Below, in pieces: positions 25,102 to 34,417 of a stretch of DNA of 64,000 bases (positions within the stretch are counted from its first letter, which is position 1; each line of letters opens with the position of its first letter). A program made the position numbers and the translations under genes. Source of the DNA: Roseiarcus sp963813555. GTDB taxonomy: Bacteria; Pseudomonadota; Alphaproteobacteria; Rhizobiales; Beijerinckiaceae. The stretch lies in contig CAWEZX010000012.1 of assembly GCA_963813555.1 (NCBI GenBank), positions 124,001 to 188,000 on the forward strand, in the 5' to 3' direction. Under the pieces are notes generated by a model. It did not search any database, was not told where the DNA came from, and saw nothing but the letters and a program-made list of their open reading frames with translations.

Positions 25102-25689
25102 TCAGGTGGCGGGCCGGTCGCCGGAATAGACAAACAGATGCTTGTAACGCCGGGGCATATCGCGGAGCGAAAAGCTGGCCGCCGCCGCGCTTTCTGACGC
25201 TGGCCTCTCTACGGCGGACGAATCGAGCGCGCGTAACGACCTGAGGGCGACCGGTCCTGCCCCAAATAGCCCGATCCACTCGGGAGCGGAATGGACGGCG
25301 AGGCCGCCGAGGACGCGGGAATGGGTAAATCCATGATGACGAAGGGGTAGCAGAATGACCTCGACGTCCACGGCCCCGAGACCGGGCGGCCCGGCCTCGG
25401 CGCCGATGAGAAAAGCCTGCGTCTCGTCAGCGACGCAATGAAGAATCGAATCGATCTCGTCGCGATCAGCCTCGCGCCAAAGCTGGAGAAACGAGAGACC
25501 CCTCAGCTCCTTGAGGAAAATCGCGTTGGCCCTCGACCCGGCGATCCGAAACGGGAAGCCGCGCTGATCGTCGAAATCCAGCATGAACGTGTCGGCCAAC
25601 ACGCCACGGATCGCGCCGGGGTCGACATCGTTGCGCTCGGGCGCGCTGCGCGCGCCCCGCAACCGGTTCCAGTACCCATAGATCTCCAT
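25102..25689 (-). CDS. PAS-domain protein (PAS_5-like)
   Basis: This 195-aa protein is built from a single PAS-like domain (residues 1-110). It has the start EIYGYWNRLRGARSAPERND, then ADTFMLDFDD and FPFRIAGSRANAIFLKELRG, typical of the short PAS_5 proteins of Hyphomicrobiales. It is followed by a variable tail. No output domain is present, so it may act as a small sensor or adaptor. The ATG at 25689 is chosen from family similarity; there is no good ribosome-binding site. Confidence 0.7.
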   Translation of the reverse strand: MEIYGYWNRLRGARSAPERNDVDPGAIRGVLADTFMLDFDDQRGFPFRIAGSRANAIFLKELRGLSFLQLWREADRDEIDSILHCVADETQAFLIGAEAGPPGLGAVDVEVILLPLRHHGFTHSRVLGGLAVHSAPEWIGLFGAGPVALRSLRALDSSAVERPASESAAAASFSLRDMPRRYKHLFVYSGDRPAT

Positions 25690-25930
25690 CGTGGCGGCAA
25701 GCTTCACGCTGAATCCTCGACAATTTTCCCTGGCGCCCGTCCCGGAACGGGTCGCAATTGAGCCTTTGGCTCGGGCTCGCCTGAAACGAGGCAGGGACCG
25801 TGCCATTTCGCAGCGGAAGGGGCGCGCTCCCAGGCATCGCCTGGGCAGGCGTCCCGGCGGTACCTTCGCGTTAACTCTTAAATTGCGCAGTCCGTCCGAA
25901 ATCGGCACAGCCGGGGAGGCGACGCGCTTC

Positions 25931-27004
25931 TCAGAACGAGAGGTCGCGGTTTACCCCGACGCTCCGCGCCGCCGCGACGATCGCCGCCCAGGCCTCATTT
26001 GGCAATGGCACGCCGCCTTTCCCGCGCTTCGCGCGCGCCGCGCGTTCGGGCTCGCCGGGCGTCAGGATCGCTTCGCCGGGAATGGTTTTCGCTTGCTGGA
26101 ACCAATCGAGATAGCGCGTCATGTCGGCGTCGAAGACATGCGAGGGATCGACACGCTTGGGGTCGAGATAGAGCGAGAACATGCCGTTGGCGAATTTGCG
26201 GTCCGGCTCGGTTGCGCCATTGCCGGTGAGCGAGCCGCCGAGCAGTTCGCAGATCAGCGCGAGGCCAGACCCCTTGTGCTCGCCAAAGGCCCGGATTGCG
26301 CCGGCGCCGTGACGGTGGTCGCGCACGCCGTCTGAGGTCGGCGGGCCGTAGAGCAGCGTGGGATCGCCCGAGAGCGCTCCGTCGGGGCCAATCAACGCGT
26401 CGGGCGGCAGCGGTTTGCCGCCGTGGCTCGCGACATTGACCTTGCCTTCCGCGACCAGCGATGTCGCGAAATCGAGCACAATCGGCTCAGCGTTCTCGCG
26501 CGGAACGCCGACGCAAAACGGCGCTGTTGAGAGCCGGCGCTCCAGTCCCCCGAACGGCGCGACCAGGATCGAGCCCGCGGCGTTGAGGAAATGGATCGAG
26601 ATCAATCCTGCCGCGGCGGCGCGCTCCGCCCATTCGCCGACCCGGCCCACATGGCCGGAATTGCGCAGCGAGATGGCGGAAAGGCCCGTCGCCTTCGCCT
26701 TTTCAACGCCGATGTCGACCGCCATCGGCGCCATCGTCTGACCGAAGCCGAAGCGGCCGTCGACGACGCCGATGACCGGGGTGTCAACAAGACGTTCGAT
26801 CGATTGGTTGGGAATGAGATCGCCTGTGCGGACCCAATCGACGTAACGCGGCACGCGGATGACGCCATGGCTGTCGTGGCCGGTGAGATTGGCGTCGACA
26901 AGCGAGGCCGAGACGCGCTCCGCCTCTTCGGATCGACAGCCGACGCAAGCGAAAACCTCGGCGCAAAAGTCCGTTAACGCATCGGCTGGAATATGTATGG
27001 TCAT
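25931..27004 (-). CDS. Malate/L-lactate dehydrogenase family (Ldh2-type) oxidoreductase
   Basis: This 357-aa NAD(P)-dependent dehydrogenase has the Ldh2 fold. Key regions are NLTGHDSHGVIRVPRY (near residue 40), RNSGHVGRVGEWAERA (near 118), the nucleotide-binding loop FATSLVAEGKV and GEHKGSGLALICELLGG near 240. Members reduce 2-oxo acids (malate, lactate, ureidoglycolate, sulfolactate or delta1-piperideine-2-carboxylate); the substrate cannot be inferred. The ATG at 27004 follows a weak GGGCG. It is divergent from rhomboid. Confidence 0.86.
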   Translation of the reverse strand: MTIHIPADALTDFCAEVFACVGCRSEEAERVSASLVDANLTGHDSHGVIRVPRYVDWVRTGDLIPNQSIERLVDTPVIGVVDGRFGFGQTMAPMAVDIGVEKAKATGLSAISLRNSGHVGRVGEWAERAAAAGLISIHFLNAAGSILVAPFGGLERRLSTAPFCVGVPRENAEPIVLDFATSLVAEGKVNVASHGGKPLPPDALIGPDGALSGDPTLLYGPPTSDGVRDHRHGAGAIRAFGEHKGSGLALICELLGGSLTGNGATEPDRKFANGMFSLYLDPKRVDPSHVFDADMTRYLDWFQQAKTIPGEAILTPGEPERAARAKRGKGGVPLPNEAWAAIVAAARSVGVNRDLSF

Positions 27005-27345
27005 CTTGGCGCCCTGAAGCGTCGGGCGCCAAGACGGGCGTCGCGAATGTCCTCGCCGCTCGATAGCATTGCTCAATCTCCTGACGCAAAGCGCCTGGGC
27101 CTGCGGCCGTGTGAGCGCCATATGCGTATTCGGCTTCGCCGGCAACACCGACGCTGCGGGCCGATGAATATCGGCTATTCGACGCGATCGGCTCGTATGA
27201 CGCCTTGCGACTCGTCGACTCGAGCCCAAATTCGCCAAAGCCACCACGGCGGTTTAGACTGGCCTCGGGTGGGGCATCCTGCCCGGCGTCGGTCCCGGCT
27301 TCGATGCGGGGCGTCGAGGTTGGTGACCGAAAGGCTCGAAAGGGT

Positions 27346-28209
27346 ATGAGCGCAGACGAACCGCGCTGGATCGCGCGCCGCCGCGAACCGATGTTCAATG
27401 CGCCCGTTGTGGTCCTTGGCCTCATCGCTGTTCTCATTGGAATTTACGCAGCCTTCAACTGGGCGCCCGAGGCGATTCAGGACAGCGTCATCCGGAATTA
27501 CGCGTTCATTCCAGGCCGGCTGACCATCGCCATCTGGCCGGAGCGGCTGATCGATCTCTTGAGCCGGGTGAATACAGACCCGGCCGCGCTGCAGCAGGCG
27601 CGACAGATCCGGGAACTGCATGTGCTGACCGGCGGAGCGAAGCCCTGGACGCTTCTGACTTATGCCTTTCTGCACGGCTCGTGGACCCATGTTCTGCTCA
27701 ATAGCATCTGGCTGGTCGCGTTCGGGCCGCCGATTGCGCGCCGGTTTGGCGCGCCGAGATTCCTCATGTTCATGGCCGTGACCGCAATCGCCAGCGCGCT
27801 TGCTCAGTGGGCGGTCTCGCAGATGGATTTCTCCCCGCTCATCGGCGCTTCGGGATCGGATTCCGGCCTCATGGGCGCGGCGACCCGTTTCATGTTTCAG
27901 CCTGGAGCGCCGCTCGGCGCTTTCAGCTCGATTGACCGGCCAGAAATCGAAACGATACCGCCGGCGAGCTTGCGCGGCGTCTTCCTCGAGCGCCGGTCGC
28001 TCATCTTCCTTCTGATCTGGTTCGGAACGAATTTCATTTTCGGCGCCGGAGCTTTAACGCTCGGCCTCTCCGACATGCCCGTGGCCTGGATCGCCCATGT
28101 CGGCGGCTTTCTCGCTGGGCTCTTGCTGTTTCCGCTGTTCGATCGTCCATTCCGCGCCCCGCCGATGAGCGGAGAGCTTGCGCACGAGCCGTCGCCCATG
28201 GAGATTTGA
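27346..28209 (+). CDS. Rhomboid-family intramembrane protease
   Basis: This 287-aa polytopic membrane protein has six or seven helices. Conserved features are FLHGSWTHVLLNSIWL (loop-1/helix-2 region), the nucleophile-like GASGSDSGLMGAA near residue 170 and the catalytic His in AWIAHVGGFLAG near 250. The Ser and His therefore form the dyad. The cytoplasmic C-terminus is short. AAAGG precedes the ATG at 27346. The next gene, a small membrane protein, starts 81 bp after the stop. Confidence 0.85.
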   Translation: MSADEPRWIARRREPMFNAPVVVLGLIAVLIGIYAAFNWAPEAIQDSVIRNYAFIPGRLTIAIWPERLIDLLSRVNTDPAALQQARQIRELHVLTGGAKPWTLLTYAFLHGSWTHVLLNSIWLVAFGPPIARRFGAPRFLMFMAVTAIASALAQWAVSQMDFSPLIGASGSDSGLMGAATRFMFQPGAPLGAFSSIDRPEIETIPPASLRGVFLERRSLIFLLIWFGTNFIFGAGALTLGLSDMPVAWIAHVGGFLAGLLLFPLFDRPFRAPPMSGELAHEPSPMEI

Positions 28210-28289
28210 CCGTCTTGCGCGCCGGCGCCTGCCAGCGCAGCGGCGAGTTCAGCGAAGAGGCCGCTCGTCGCTCGAACGTCGAGGGAAGC

Positions 28290-28568
28290 ATGGTTCTACC
28301 AACCATCGATCCGGTGATCGCCGGGGGAGTCGTTCTGACGACCGCGTTCACGGACGCCGTCTATGTGCTCTTCAACGCCGCCGTTTCCGCCCGCCGGAGG
28401 TTCGCGGCGGCGACCTGGAGCAGCGTCTGGTATCTGCTCGCGGCGTTTGCAGTCATCAGCTATACCTCGAATTGGGCGTATGTGCTGTTCGCGGCGCTCG
28501 GCTCATGGATCGGCGGGTTCCTGTCGATCACGGCGCTCGAGCGCGTCTCGCCAGTACGCCGAGATTGA
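28290..28568 (+). CDS. Small membrane protein, unknown family
   Basis: This 92-aa protein has two hydrophobic helices (about 8-28 and 44-80, the latter possibly two) with the phrase VLTTAFTDAVYVLFNAAVSA. GAGGGA lies upstream of the ATG at 28290. I recognise similar small membrane proteins in related bacteria but know of no assigned function. It is probably transcribed with rhomboid. Confidence 0.6.
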   Translation: MVLPTIDPVIAGGVVLTTAFTDAVYVLFNAAVSARRRFAAATWSSVWYLLAAFAVISYTSNWAYVLFAALGSWIGGFLSITALERVSPVRRD

Positions 28569-28674
28569 GCACGCGAGCAAAGTAGTGGATTCGAGCCTGG
28601 GGCTTTTGGACAACCACCCGCTATCCAGGGAGAATGCCCTCGACTCACCGCGCATGGAAAACTAAAGTTTCTTA

Positions 28675-29571
28675 GAGTCCGTTTGAGAACTCCTATTTGT
28701 GAGTGATGCGCCTGAGCAGGAGACTTCCGAGAGCGACGTGGATCATCGCTTCGGAACAGTCGATGCGTTCCTCGTAGTCGCGCACCAAGCGGCGCCAACG
28801 CGTCATCCATCCGAATGTTCGTTCGACGACCCAGCGGCGTGGGATGACCTCGAAGCCCTTGGCGGTATCGGACCTTTTGACGATCTCAATGGTGAAATCA
28901 CGGAACGCCGCCTTATCCATGAGTTGCGTGCGGTCGTAGGCGCCGTCGGCAAATAGATGTTTCAGCCATGGCCAACGCTTGCGGACACCGTCAAGGATCA
29001 TCTGGGCCCCGGCGCTGTCGGAAATGTCCGCCGGCGTCAGATTGACCATCAAAAGCCGCCCATCGGTGTCCACCGCGATGTGGCGCTTGCGCCCGACGAT
29101 CTTCTTGCCCGCGTCGTAACCTCTTGTTTTTGCCTCCGGAGCTTTCACGGACTGACTGTCGATGACCCCGCCCGTCGGGCTGGCCTCGCGTCCCACTCGC
29201 TCCCTGTCCAGCATCAGCGCAACATCGTGGATCGTCTGGAACATGAAGCGCCGCACAAAACGGCGAAACCACCAGTAGACTGTCTGCCAAGGAGGGAAAT
29301 CATTCGGCAGCATGCGCCATCCGCCGCCTGAGCGGGCCATGTAGCGGATCGCATTCAGAACTTCGCGAAGGTCAACCTCAACAGGTCGCCCCTTCTTCGA
29401 CGCGCCGGGCAGGAAAGGGGCTATCCGCGCCCATTCCTCATCCGTCAAATCGCTCGGATAGCGCTTGGTCTTCTGCTCGATTCTGGCCATTCGGCCGCGC
29501 GTCGCTGGGGTCCACATCCCAAGCTTGAATCACGCTCCATGCTTCCCATCAACAGCTTTTCAAACAGACTT
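28675..29571 (-). mobile_element. IS5-family insertion sequence
   Basis: This 897-bp element has imperfect terminal repeats (GAGTCCGTTTGAGAA at the left, AAGTCTGTTTGAAAA on the complement at the right, three mismatches). A 3-bp TTA target duplication lies on each side (28672-28674 and 29572-29574), the normal size for the IS1031-like group of IS5. The transposase is intact. It marks the left border of the AT-rich cassette at 29602. Confidence 0.85.
28693..29490 (-). CDS. IS5-family transposase
   Basis: This is a 265-aa DDE transposase. The N-terminal DUF4096-like domain has YPSDLTDEEWARIAPFLPG. The catalytic Asp residues lie in GVIDSQSVKAPE and LFADGAYDR, and the catalytic Glu in RRWVVERTFGWMTRWRRL. 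The start at 29490 (MARIEQKTKRYPSD) gives the normal family length; an upstream ATG at 29517 is also in frame. Confidence 0.92.
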   Translation of the reverse strand: MARIEQKTKRYPSDLTDEEWARIAPFLPGASKKGRPVEVDLREVLNAIRYMARSGGGWRMLPNDFPPWQTVYWWFRRFVRRFMFQTIHDVALMLDRERVGREASPTGGVIDSQSVKAPEAKTRGYDAGKKIVGRKRHIAVDTDGRLLMVNLTPADISDSAGAQMILDGVRKRWPWLKHLFADGAYDRTQLMDKAAFRDFTIEIVKRSDTAKGFEVIPRRWVVERTFGWMTRWRRLVRDYEERIDCSEAMIHVALGSLLLRRITHK

Positions 29572-29601
29572 TTACCTCTGGGGCTCGATCGGCTGGGTGC
29601 G

Positions 29602-30011
29602 ATGGCTCGGACAAATAAGCGCGAACTAATCGTGGAGAGCCATCCCATAACAGGATTGGTTTGCTACGAAGTTTCGCTCGAAGATCTCGATCAATTGGAA
29701 AGGGAAACTCTCGCAGTGGGAGAGGATTTCTCGATCGGATTGTTTTGTTTGGCTACAGCCCTTTCTTTTACGATCGCTATTCTGACAGTAGAGATTCCTG
29801 CAGGCAAGATATACGAAACTTTCTTAGTTATTACAATCCTTGGTTATCTCGGCACATTTTTTTCGGTTTCCGATGGTTTAAGACTAAGAAAAGTTTTAAG
29901 AATACAATTCGGAGGATAAAAGAAAGACCTGGGTCTCTTGGAGAAGAGGGGATGGAAATTGGCGTCGAGGCATTGGACCGCCTGTCTTCGGCGGAGTCAG
30001 ACAAATTATGA
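29602..30011 (+). CDS. 2-TM membrane protein of an AT-rich two-gene cassette (frameshifted)
   Basis: This protein of unknown function is AT-rich, unlike its neighbours. The soluble N-terminus (NKRELIVESHPITGL and CYEVSLEDLDQLERET) is followed by two transmembrane helices (about 47-66 and 72-90). In the direct frame a stop occurs at 29919. In the next frame the sequence continues as FFGFRWFKTKKSFKNTIRR, then ERPGSLGEEGMEIG and on to a stop at 30009-30011, which overlaps the next start codon as ATGA. One added T in the T7 run at 29857-29863 joins the parts (136 aa). I recognise the overall pattern from scattered hypothetical proteins but know of no function. The run could be a sequence error or a slippage site. 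Confidence 0.65.
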
Positions 30012-30286
30012 AAAAGGTTATCATCATCACACTCGATCTAACTGGGCCAACCGGTAGTTATGATGAACTATTCAGTTCGATAAAGAAACAAGGAAAATGG
30101 TGGCATTATATGAAATCTACTTGGCTTATCCATACAGAAAAGACTCCAGAAGCAATAGTTGATGAATTAAAAGAACATATAAAGGGGCGCGGAAGAATGC
30201 TTGTTGCGATTCTTAACAGACCTTATCAAGGGATACTCCCTAAAGATGCCTGGACCTGGATAAGAAGTAGATTAGATGGCGAATAA
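30008..30286 (+). CDS. Cas2/SinR-like small protein
   Basis: This 92-aa protein has a ferredoxin-like layout: strand KVIIITLDLTGPTGSYDELF, then KKQGKWWHYMKSTWLIHT, then a helix with EAIVDELKEHIK and a closing strand RMLVAILNRPYQGI. The pattern (D-L-x-x-P-x-x-x-Y and WWHYxxSTWLI) is that of SinR-family proteins, distant relatives of Cas2 and VapD; nuclease activity is not shown. The ATG overlaps the stop of the 2-TM gene (ATGA). Base composition is far more AT-rich than the flanks. No cas genes or CRISPR array are nearby. Confidence 0.7.
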   Translation: MKKVIIITLDLTGPTGSYDELFSSIKKQGKWWHYMKSTWLIHTEKTPEAIVDELKEHIKGRGRMLVAILNRPYQGILPKDAWTWIRSRLDGE

Positions 30287-30405
30287 AAGCTCTATTTGGA
30301 AACGGACCGCCTCATTGAAAAATCGCGGTGTATTCAGTTAGCCGTGTGGCACCCTTCGCCCGTTGAAGCTACGCCTTGATCGCATCAATCCCTTGACGAT
30401 GGACC

Positions 30406-32599
30406 TCAGGCTGCATTCGGCCGGGCGGCCGCGTTTGGCAGCCGAGCCAGCATGGCGATCAGGGCCCGGTCGTTGAGGACCGCGAGCCGTTCGCGCGGCG
30501 AGAGCCAGGCGCGGGCCTCTTCGAGCGTCTGAGCGTCATTGAGCTTCGCCGCCGCGACCGCGGTTTCGACCTCGACGTCGCCCCGCCTTCGCCGAGGCGC
30601 CTCGGTAAGGAAAGATTTCGTGGGCGGCTTTGAGCGCCGGATCCGCCCAAATCGCCTGGAGCGCGTCGTCGTGGTCACCCCCGGTCAAGGCGAGCTCGGC
30701 GGCAAGCGCATTGGCTCGCCCGACCACAGCAGGCGGCGATGTCTCCTCTGGCGTACGCAGAAGCCCAACGCGCCGCATTCCAAGGCCGAGCGACAGATTT
30801 CCGCTCGCCCAGGAGAGCGGAATGGAAAAGATGAGTCCGGCAATCGTCGGCGACATCCAGATGACCAGGGAGGGCGAGATCAGCATCGCCGCGAACAGGG
30901 TGATTAGGCCCAGAACGGTATGGGCGCGATGCCGGCGCGCGATGCTTTTGAGGGGAATCGAGCCGTCGTCCCGACGCTGCGGATTCCAGCCGGTATCCCG
31001 CCCCGACAGGATCTGCGCCACCGATCCCGACTGGATCAACATCATGATCGACGCAAATGCGGCGGAGATGATGATCTCGACGATTGTCGAGGCGATAAGC
31101 GCCAAGGCGCCGCCTGAGCCGCGGCGGGTTTTCGGCTCGATAAGCGCAATCACGAGGCCAAGGAACTTTGGCGCAAGCAGGATGCCGATCGTCAGTTCGA
31201 ACAATCGCAGCGCGCGCTCGTAATCGAAGCGAGGCCAAGCCGGAAACAAGGAGAAGTCCCGGGTGAAGTATTCTGGCCGGATGTAATGAGACTGCAGCAC
31301 CAGCATGATGCCGACGAGCAATTGCGCCATCCAGAGTGGCGACGCGAGATAGCCCATGATGCCGTTGGCGAGATGCTGTCGCGTCGCCAGCGTGAAGCCG
31401 CGCGCGCCGATGATGCGCGCGTGCTGGAGATTGCCCTGGCACCATCGGCGGTCGCGGCCAGCAAGATCGATCAGGGAAGGCGGGCTCTCTTCGTAGGAGC
31501 CGCCGAGGTCGGGCAGCATGTAGACGGTATATCCGGCGCGAAGCATGAGCCCCGCCTCGACGAAGTCGTGGCTGAGAATGTGGCCGCCAAACGGCGGTTT
31601 GCCCGGAAGGTCCGGAAGTCCACAATGATCGGCGAACGCGCGCGTGCGGATGATCGCGTTGTGGCCCCAGTAGTTGCCGTCACGCCCCATCCATGCGCTC
31701 AGGCCCGCAGCCATGACCGGGCCGGCGATCCGAGCGGCGAACTGCTGCAGACGCGCGAACATCGTGTTGCGGTTGATGATGAGCGGCAGGCTCTGGATGA
31801 TGCCGGCGTCGGGATCCGCCTCCATGGCCGCCGCCAGGCCCACGATCGCTTCCCCCGTCATCAGGCTGTCTGCGTCGAGCACGACCATATGCGGGTAGTG
31901 GCCGCCCCAATGGGTGACGAAATCGGCGATGTTGCCGGCCTTGCGACTCCAATTCTTGCGCCGCCGCCGGTAGTAAAGGCGGGCCTGCGGCAGCCGCGCG
32001 CGCATCGTCAGAAACGCGCGCTCCTCGGCGACCCAGACGTTGGCGTCGGTGGTGTCGGAGATAAAAAAGAAGTCGAATGCGTGGCCCTGACGGGTGCGTT
32101 CGACATCCTCGAAGATGGCCTGCATGGCGCCGAACACGCGCGAGGGCGCCTCGTTGTAGATCGGCATCACGACCGCCGTTCGCTCGCGTAGGCGTGGCGG
32201 CGGCTCACGCCGGCGTCGATGAGCGAGAAGCCAGACAAATCCGACGATGCTGGCCGAGAACGACAGCGTCACCCAGGAAAAGGTCAGGACGAACAAGACA
32301 GCGATCACCGACTCAAGCGGCGTGATCGGGCCGATCGAAACGACCTTGAACATCTGATAGGCGCCATACGCGGTGAGCGCCAAGGCGCCGCCGAACACGG
32401 CGAGACGGGTCAGAATTGGCGGCCTGGCGAGGCGCGGCGCGACGAGCGCGCGGCGATCGCTGCGCGAGAATCGTCGGAACGACTGCGCCGGCATGGCGAG
32501 CGGCGCAAAGCCGGGCATGGAGCCGCCAAGCGACGAGCTCGCGTCGCCCGTTTCGGCGTCGGACGGTGTGAGCGTCAGGCTGTCCAACGGTAGAGCCAT
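30406..32599 (-). CDS. opgH: Osmoregulated periplasmic glucan glucosyltransferase OpgH (frameshift suspected artefact)
   Basis: This is an inner-membrane family-2 glycosyltransferase that makes the beta-glucan backbone from UDP-glucose. Membrane helices flank a cytoplasmic catalytic domain with VVMPIYNEAPSRVFG, the DxD-type VVLDADSLMTG and the RDRRWCQGNLQHARI acceptor motif. The C-terminal end is displaced by a frame break at 30614-30619, where GATTTC stands for GATTC. Correction gives AHESFLTEAPRRRRGDVEV and an end at 30406, 730 aa. It overlaps opgG by 25 bp; the order opgG-opgH is conserved. Confidence 0.9.
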
Positions 32600-34122
32600 G
32601 TTTCGCTCGCCGCCTGATTGTCGCCTCTGAGCGTCAGACGTAGCTCTGAATAGGTTTCCGATCCAGGGTCAAGATCGAAAACGACGCGCACCGAATGCCT
32701 GTCCTTGTAGGGAAAAAGCCGGACCGACACGATTTTGCCCGGGGATGCTTGAACATCCGCGGTCGCCGCCGCCGCCTTCGCCGGGTCGGCGAATATTTCC
32801 CCAGCCATCTCGATAGCGAAGCGCTGATGGGCGCCGACCTTGCCGTGTCGCGACGACACGCAAGACGCGAGCGGCGGCTTCGATGGCGGCGACCAGCACC
32901 AGAACTGCCGGAAGGCGATCGACTGGGTCGTGGCGGCGGCCATGCCCGTCTTGGGACGCCACTGGGCGATAACGTTCTCATTGGTCTCCGAGTTGGTCGG
33001 GATTTCCAAAAGACGAAGATCGCCCGCCGCCCAATCGCCGATCGGCTCGATCCACAGCGACGGCTTTAACTCCCAATGCGTTTCGTCGTCGTAAAACGCA
33101 TCGAATGAGCGACTGCGCTGCAGAAGACCGAAGCCGCGCGGGTTCACATCGGAAAAGGCGGAGATTTGCAGGGTTTCCCGATTGGAGACCGGGCGCCAAA
33201 GCCATTCGCCGGTTCCAGACAGAATTTGCAGCCCGGTCGACTCGTAGGCCGCGGCCCGGACATCGTCGGGCCGTCGATGATCGAGGGGGCTGAACAGATA
33301 GGACGCGGCCATGGCTCCGAATCCCAGCTTGTCCACCGCCGTCCGCGCGATCAATGTCATCTCAGTGTCGATGATGGTTGTTTCCGCGGGGCGCAGCGTG
33401 AAGCGAAAGGCGCCGGTGACGCTTGGCGAATCGAGCAGCGCGTGAATGGTGAGCGTATTGGCCCCTGGGCTGGGTTTTTCGATCCAGAACTCGCGGAAGA
33501 GTGGGAATTCTTCACCCGGGTCATCGCCGGTCCGAATTGCAAGGCCGCGCGCGGTGAGGCCGAAGGGCTGGGCGTGCGACCGCGCGCGGTAGAAGGTCGC
33601 GCCCTGGAAGATCGCCACGTCTTCGAAGCCCTGGTCGGAGGACTTGAGAATGCGCAAGCCGGAAAAACCGAGGTCGCCCAGAGCGGACGGAGGCTTCAAG
33701 CGGCCGAAATCGAAATTCGCGGCGTCGTAAATCACCTTCCGCGCCATGCCGTTTTCGACAATGTTGATGCCGATTGGAGTCGTGTAGACAAAACCCCGAT
33801 GCAGTGGCTCAAGCGAAAAGCCCAGTTTCTGGTCGCTCCAGATCGCGGCGCCTGGCACGCGCCGGATGGCCGCGTACTGATCGAAGGTGAGGGCCGAGAA
33901 GACGCTCGGCAGCGGCGGCGCCTCGGGCTCTTTAAACGGCTTCGAAGCCAGTTCCACCGCCATCTTCACCACGCTGTCGGCGGAGAAGGGAACGGGCTGG
34001 CCCAGCGGTTCGGCAGCGGTGGGCGCCGCGCCTGGCCCAGCCAGCGAAACCGCAAGCGCTCCGCCCGCGGCAAGCTGTAAGAATTCGCGACGCTGCCTGT
34101 CCGCCATCGTGTTCGTCATCAT
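32575..34122 (-). CDS. opgG: Periplasmic glucan biosynthesis protein OpgG
   Basis: This is a 515-aa exported protein of the MdoG/OpgG/OpgD family that modifies or extends glucan chains in the periplasm. The N-terminus carries a twin-arginine-like signal (DRQRREFLQLAAGGALAVSL), followed by the beta-sandwich domain (SVFSALTFDQYAAIRRV) and the C-terminal Ig-like domain. MMTNTMAD gives start options at 34122 and 34107; the former is listed. It is followed by the overlapping opgH. Confidence 0.9.
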   Translation of the reverse strand: MMTNTMADRQRREFLQLAAGGALAVSLAGPGAAPTAAEPLGQPVPFSADSVVKMAVELASKPFKEPEAPPLPSVFSALTFDQYAAIRRVPGAAIWSDQKLGFSLEPLHRGFVYTTPIGINIVENGMARKVIYDAANFDFGRLKPPSALGDLGFSGLRILKSSDQGFEDVAIFQGATFYRARSHAQPFGLTARGLAIRTGDDPGEEFPLFREFWIEKPSPGANTLTIHALLDSPSVTGAFRFTLRPAETTIIDTEMTLIARTAVDKLGFGAMAASYLFSPLDHRRPDDVRAAAYESTGLQILSGTGEWLWRPVSNRETLQISAFSDVNPRGFGLLQRSRSFDAFYDDETHWELKPSLWIEPIGDWAAGDLRLLEIPTNSETNENVIAQWRPKTGMAAATTQSIAFRQFWCWSPPSKPPLASCVSSRHGKVGAHQRFAIEMAGEIFADPAKAAAATADVQASPGKIVSVRLFPYKDRHSVRVVFDLDPGSETYSELRLTLRGDNQAASETWLYRWTA

Positions 34123-34417
34123 CCGCCGCCGGAACGAACGGTCCGACACGGCGTCGCTGCCAGCCAAAATGAAAAATCAGCCCGTGAGGAGGTGAAAAGC
34201 GCCTTGCAAGCCGGCGCGTTCCGTCCTTGGCGTTGCGGTTGTATATCGTTTTTTGCGGCGCAGCGAGACGCTTTTTGCCGCCCCGGTAAAATGGCGTTGA
34301 TGCGAGTTGCGTTGTGCCTTTAAACCGCGCTCGCCCGCGGCGATAGTGGCGCCGAACTGAGGGATTCGGAGCGGCCAGCCTCCGTTCGCTAACGCCTGAC
34401 CAGAGAGTTGACGTTCC

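Noticed and set aside
30008..30286. Genuine CRISPR Cas2
   Set aside because: No cas1 or array is present, and the WWHY/STWLI pattern fits SinR-like solo proteins better.
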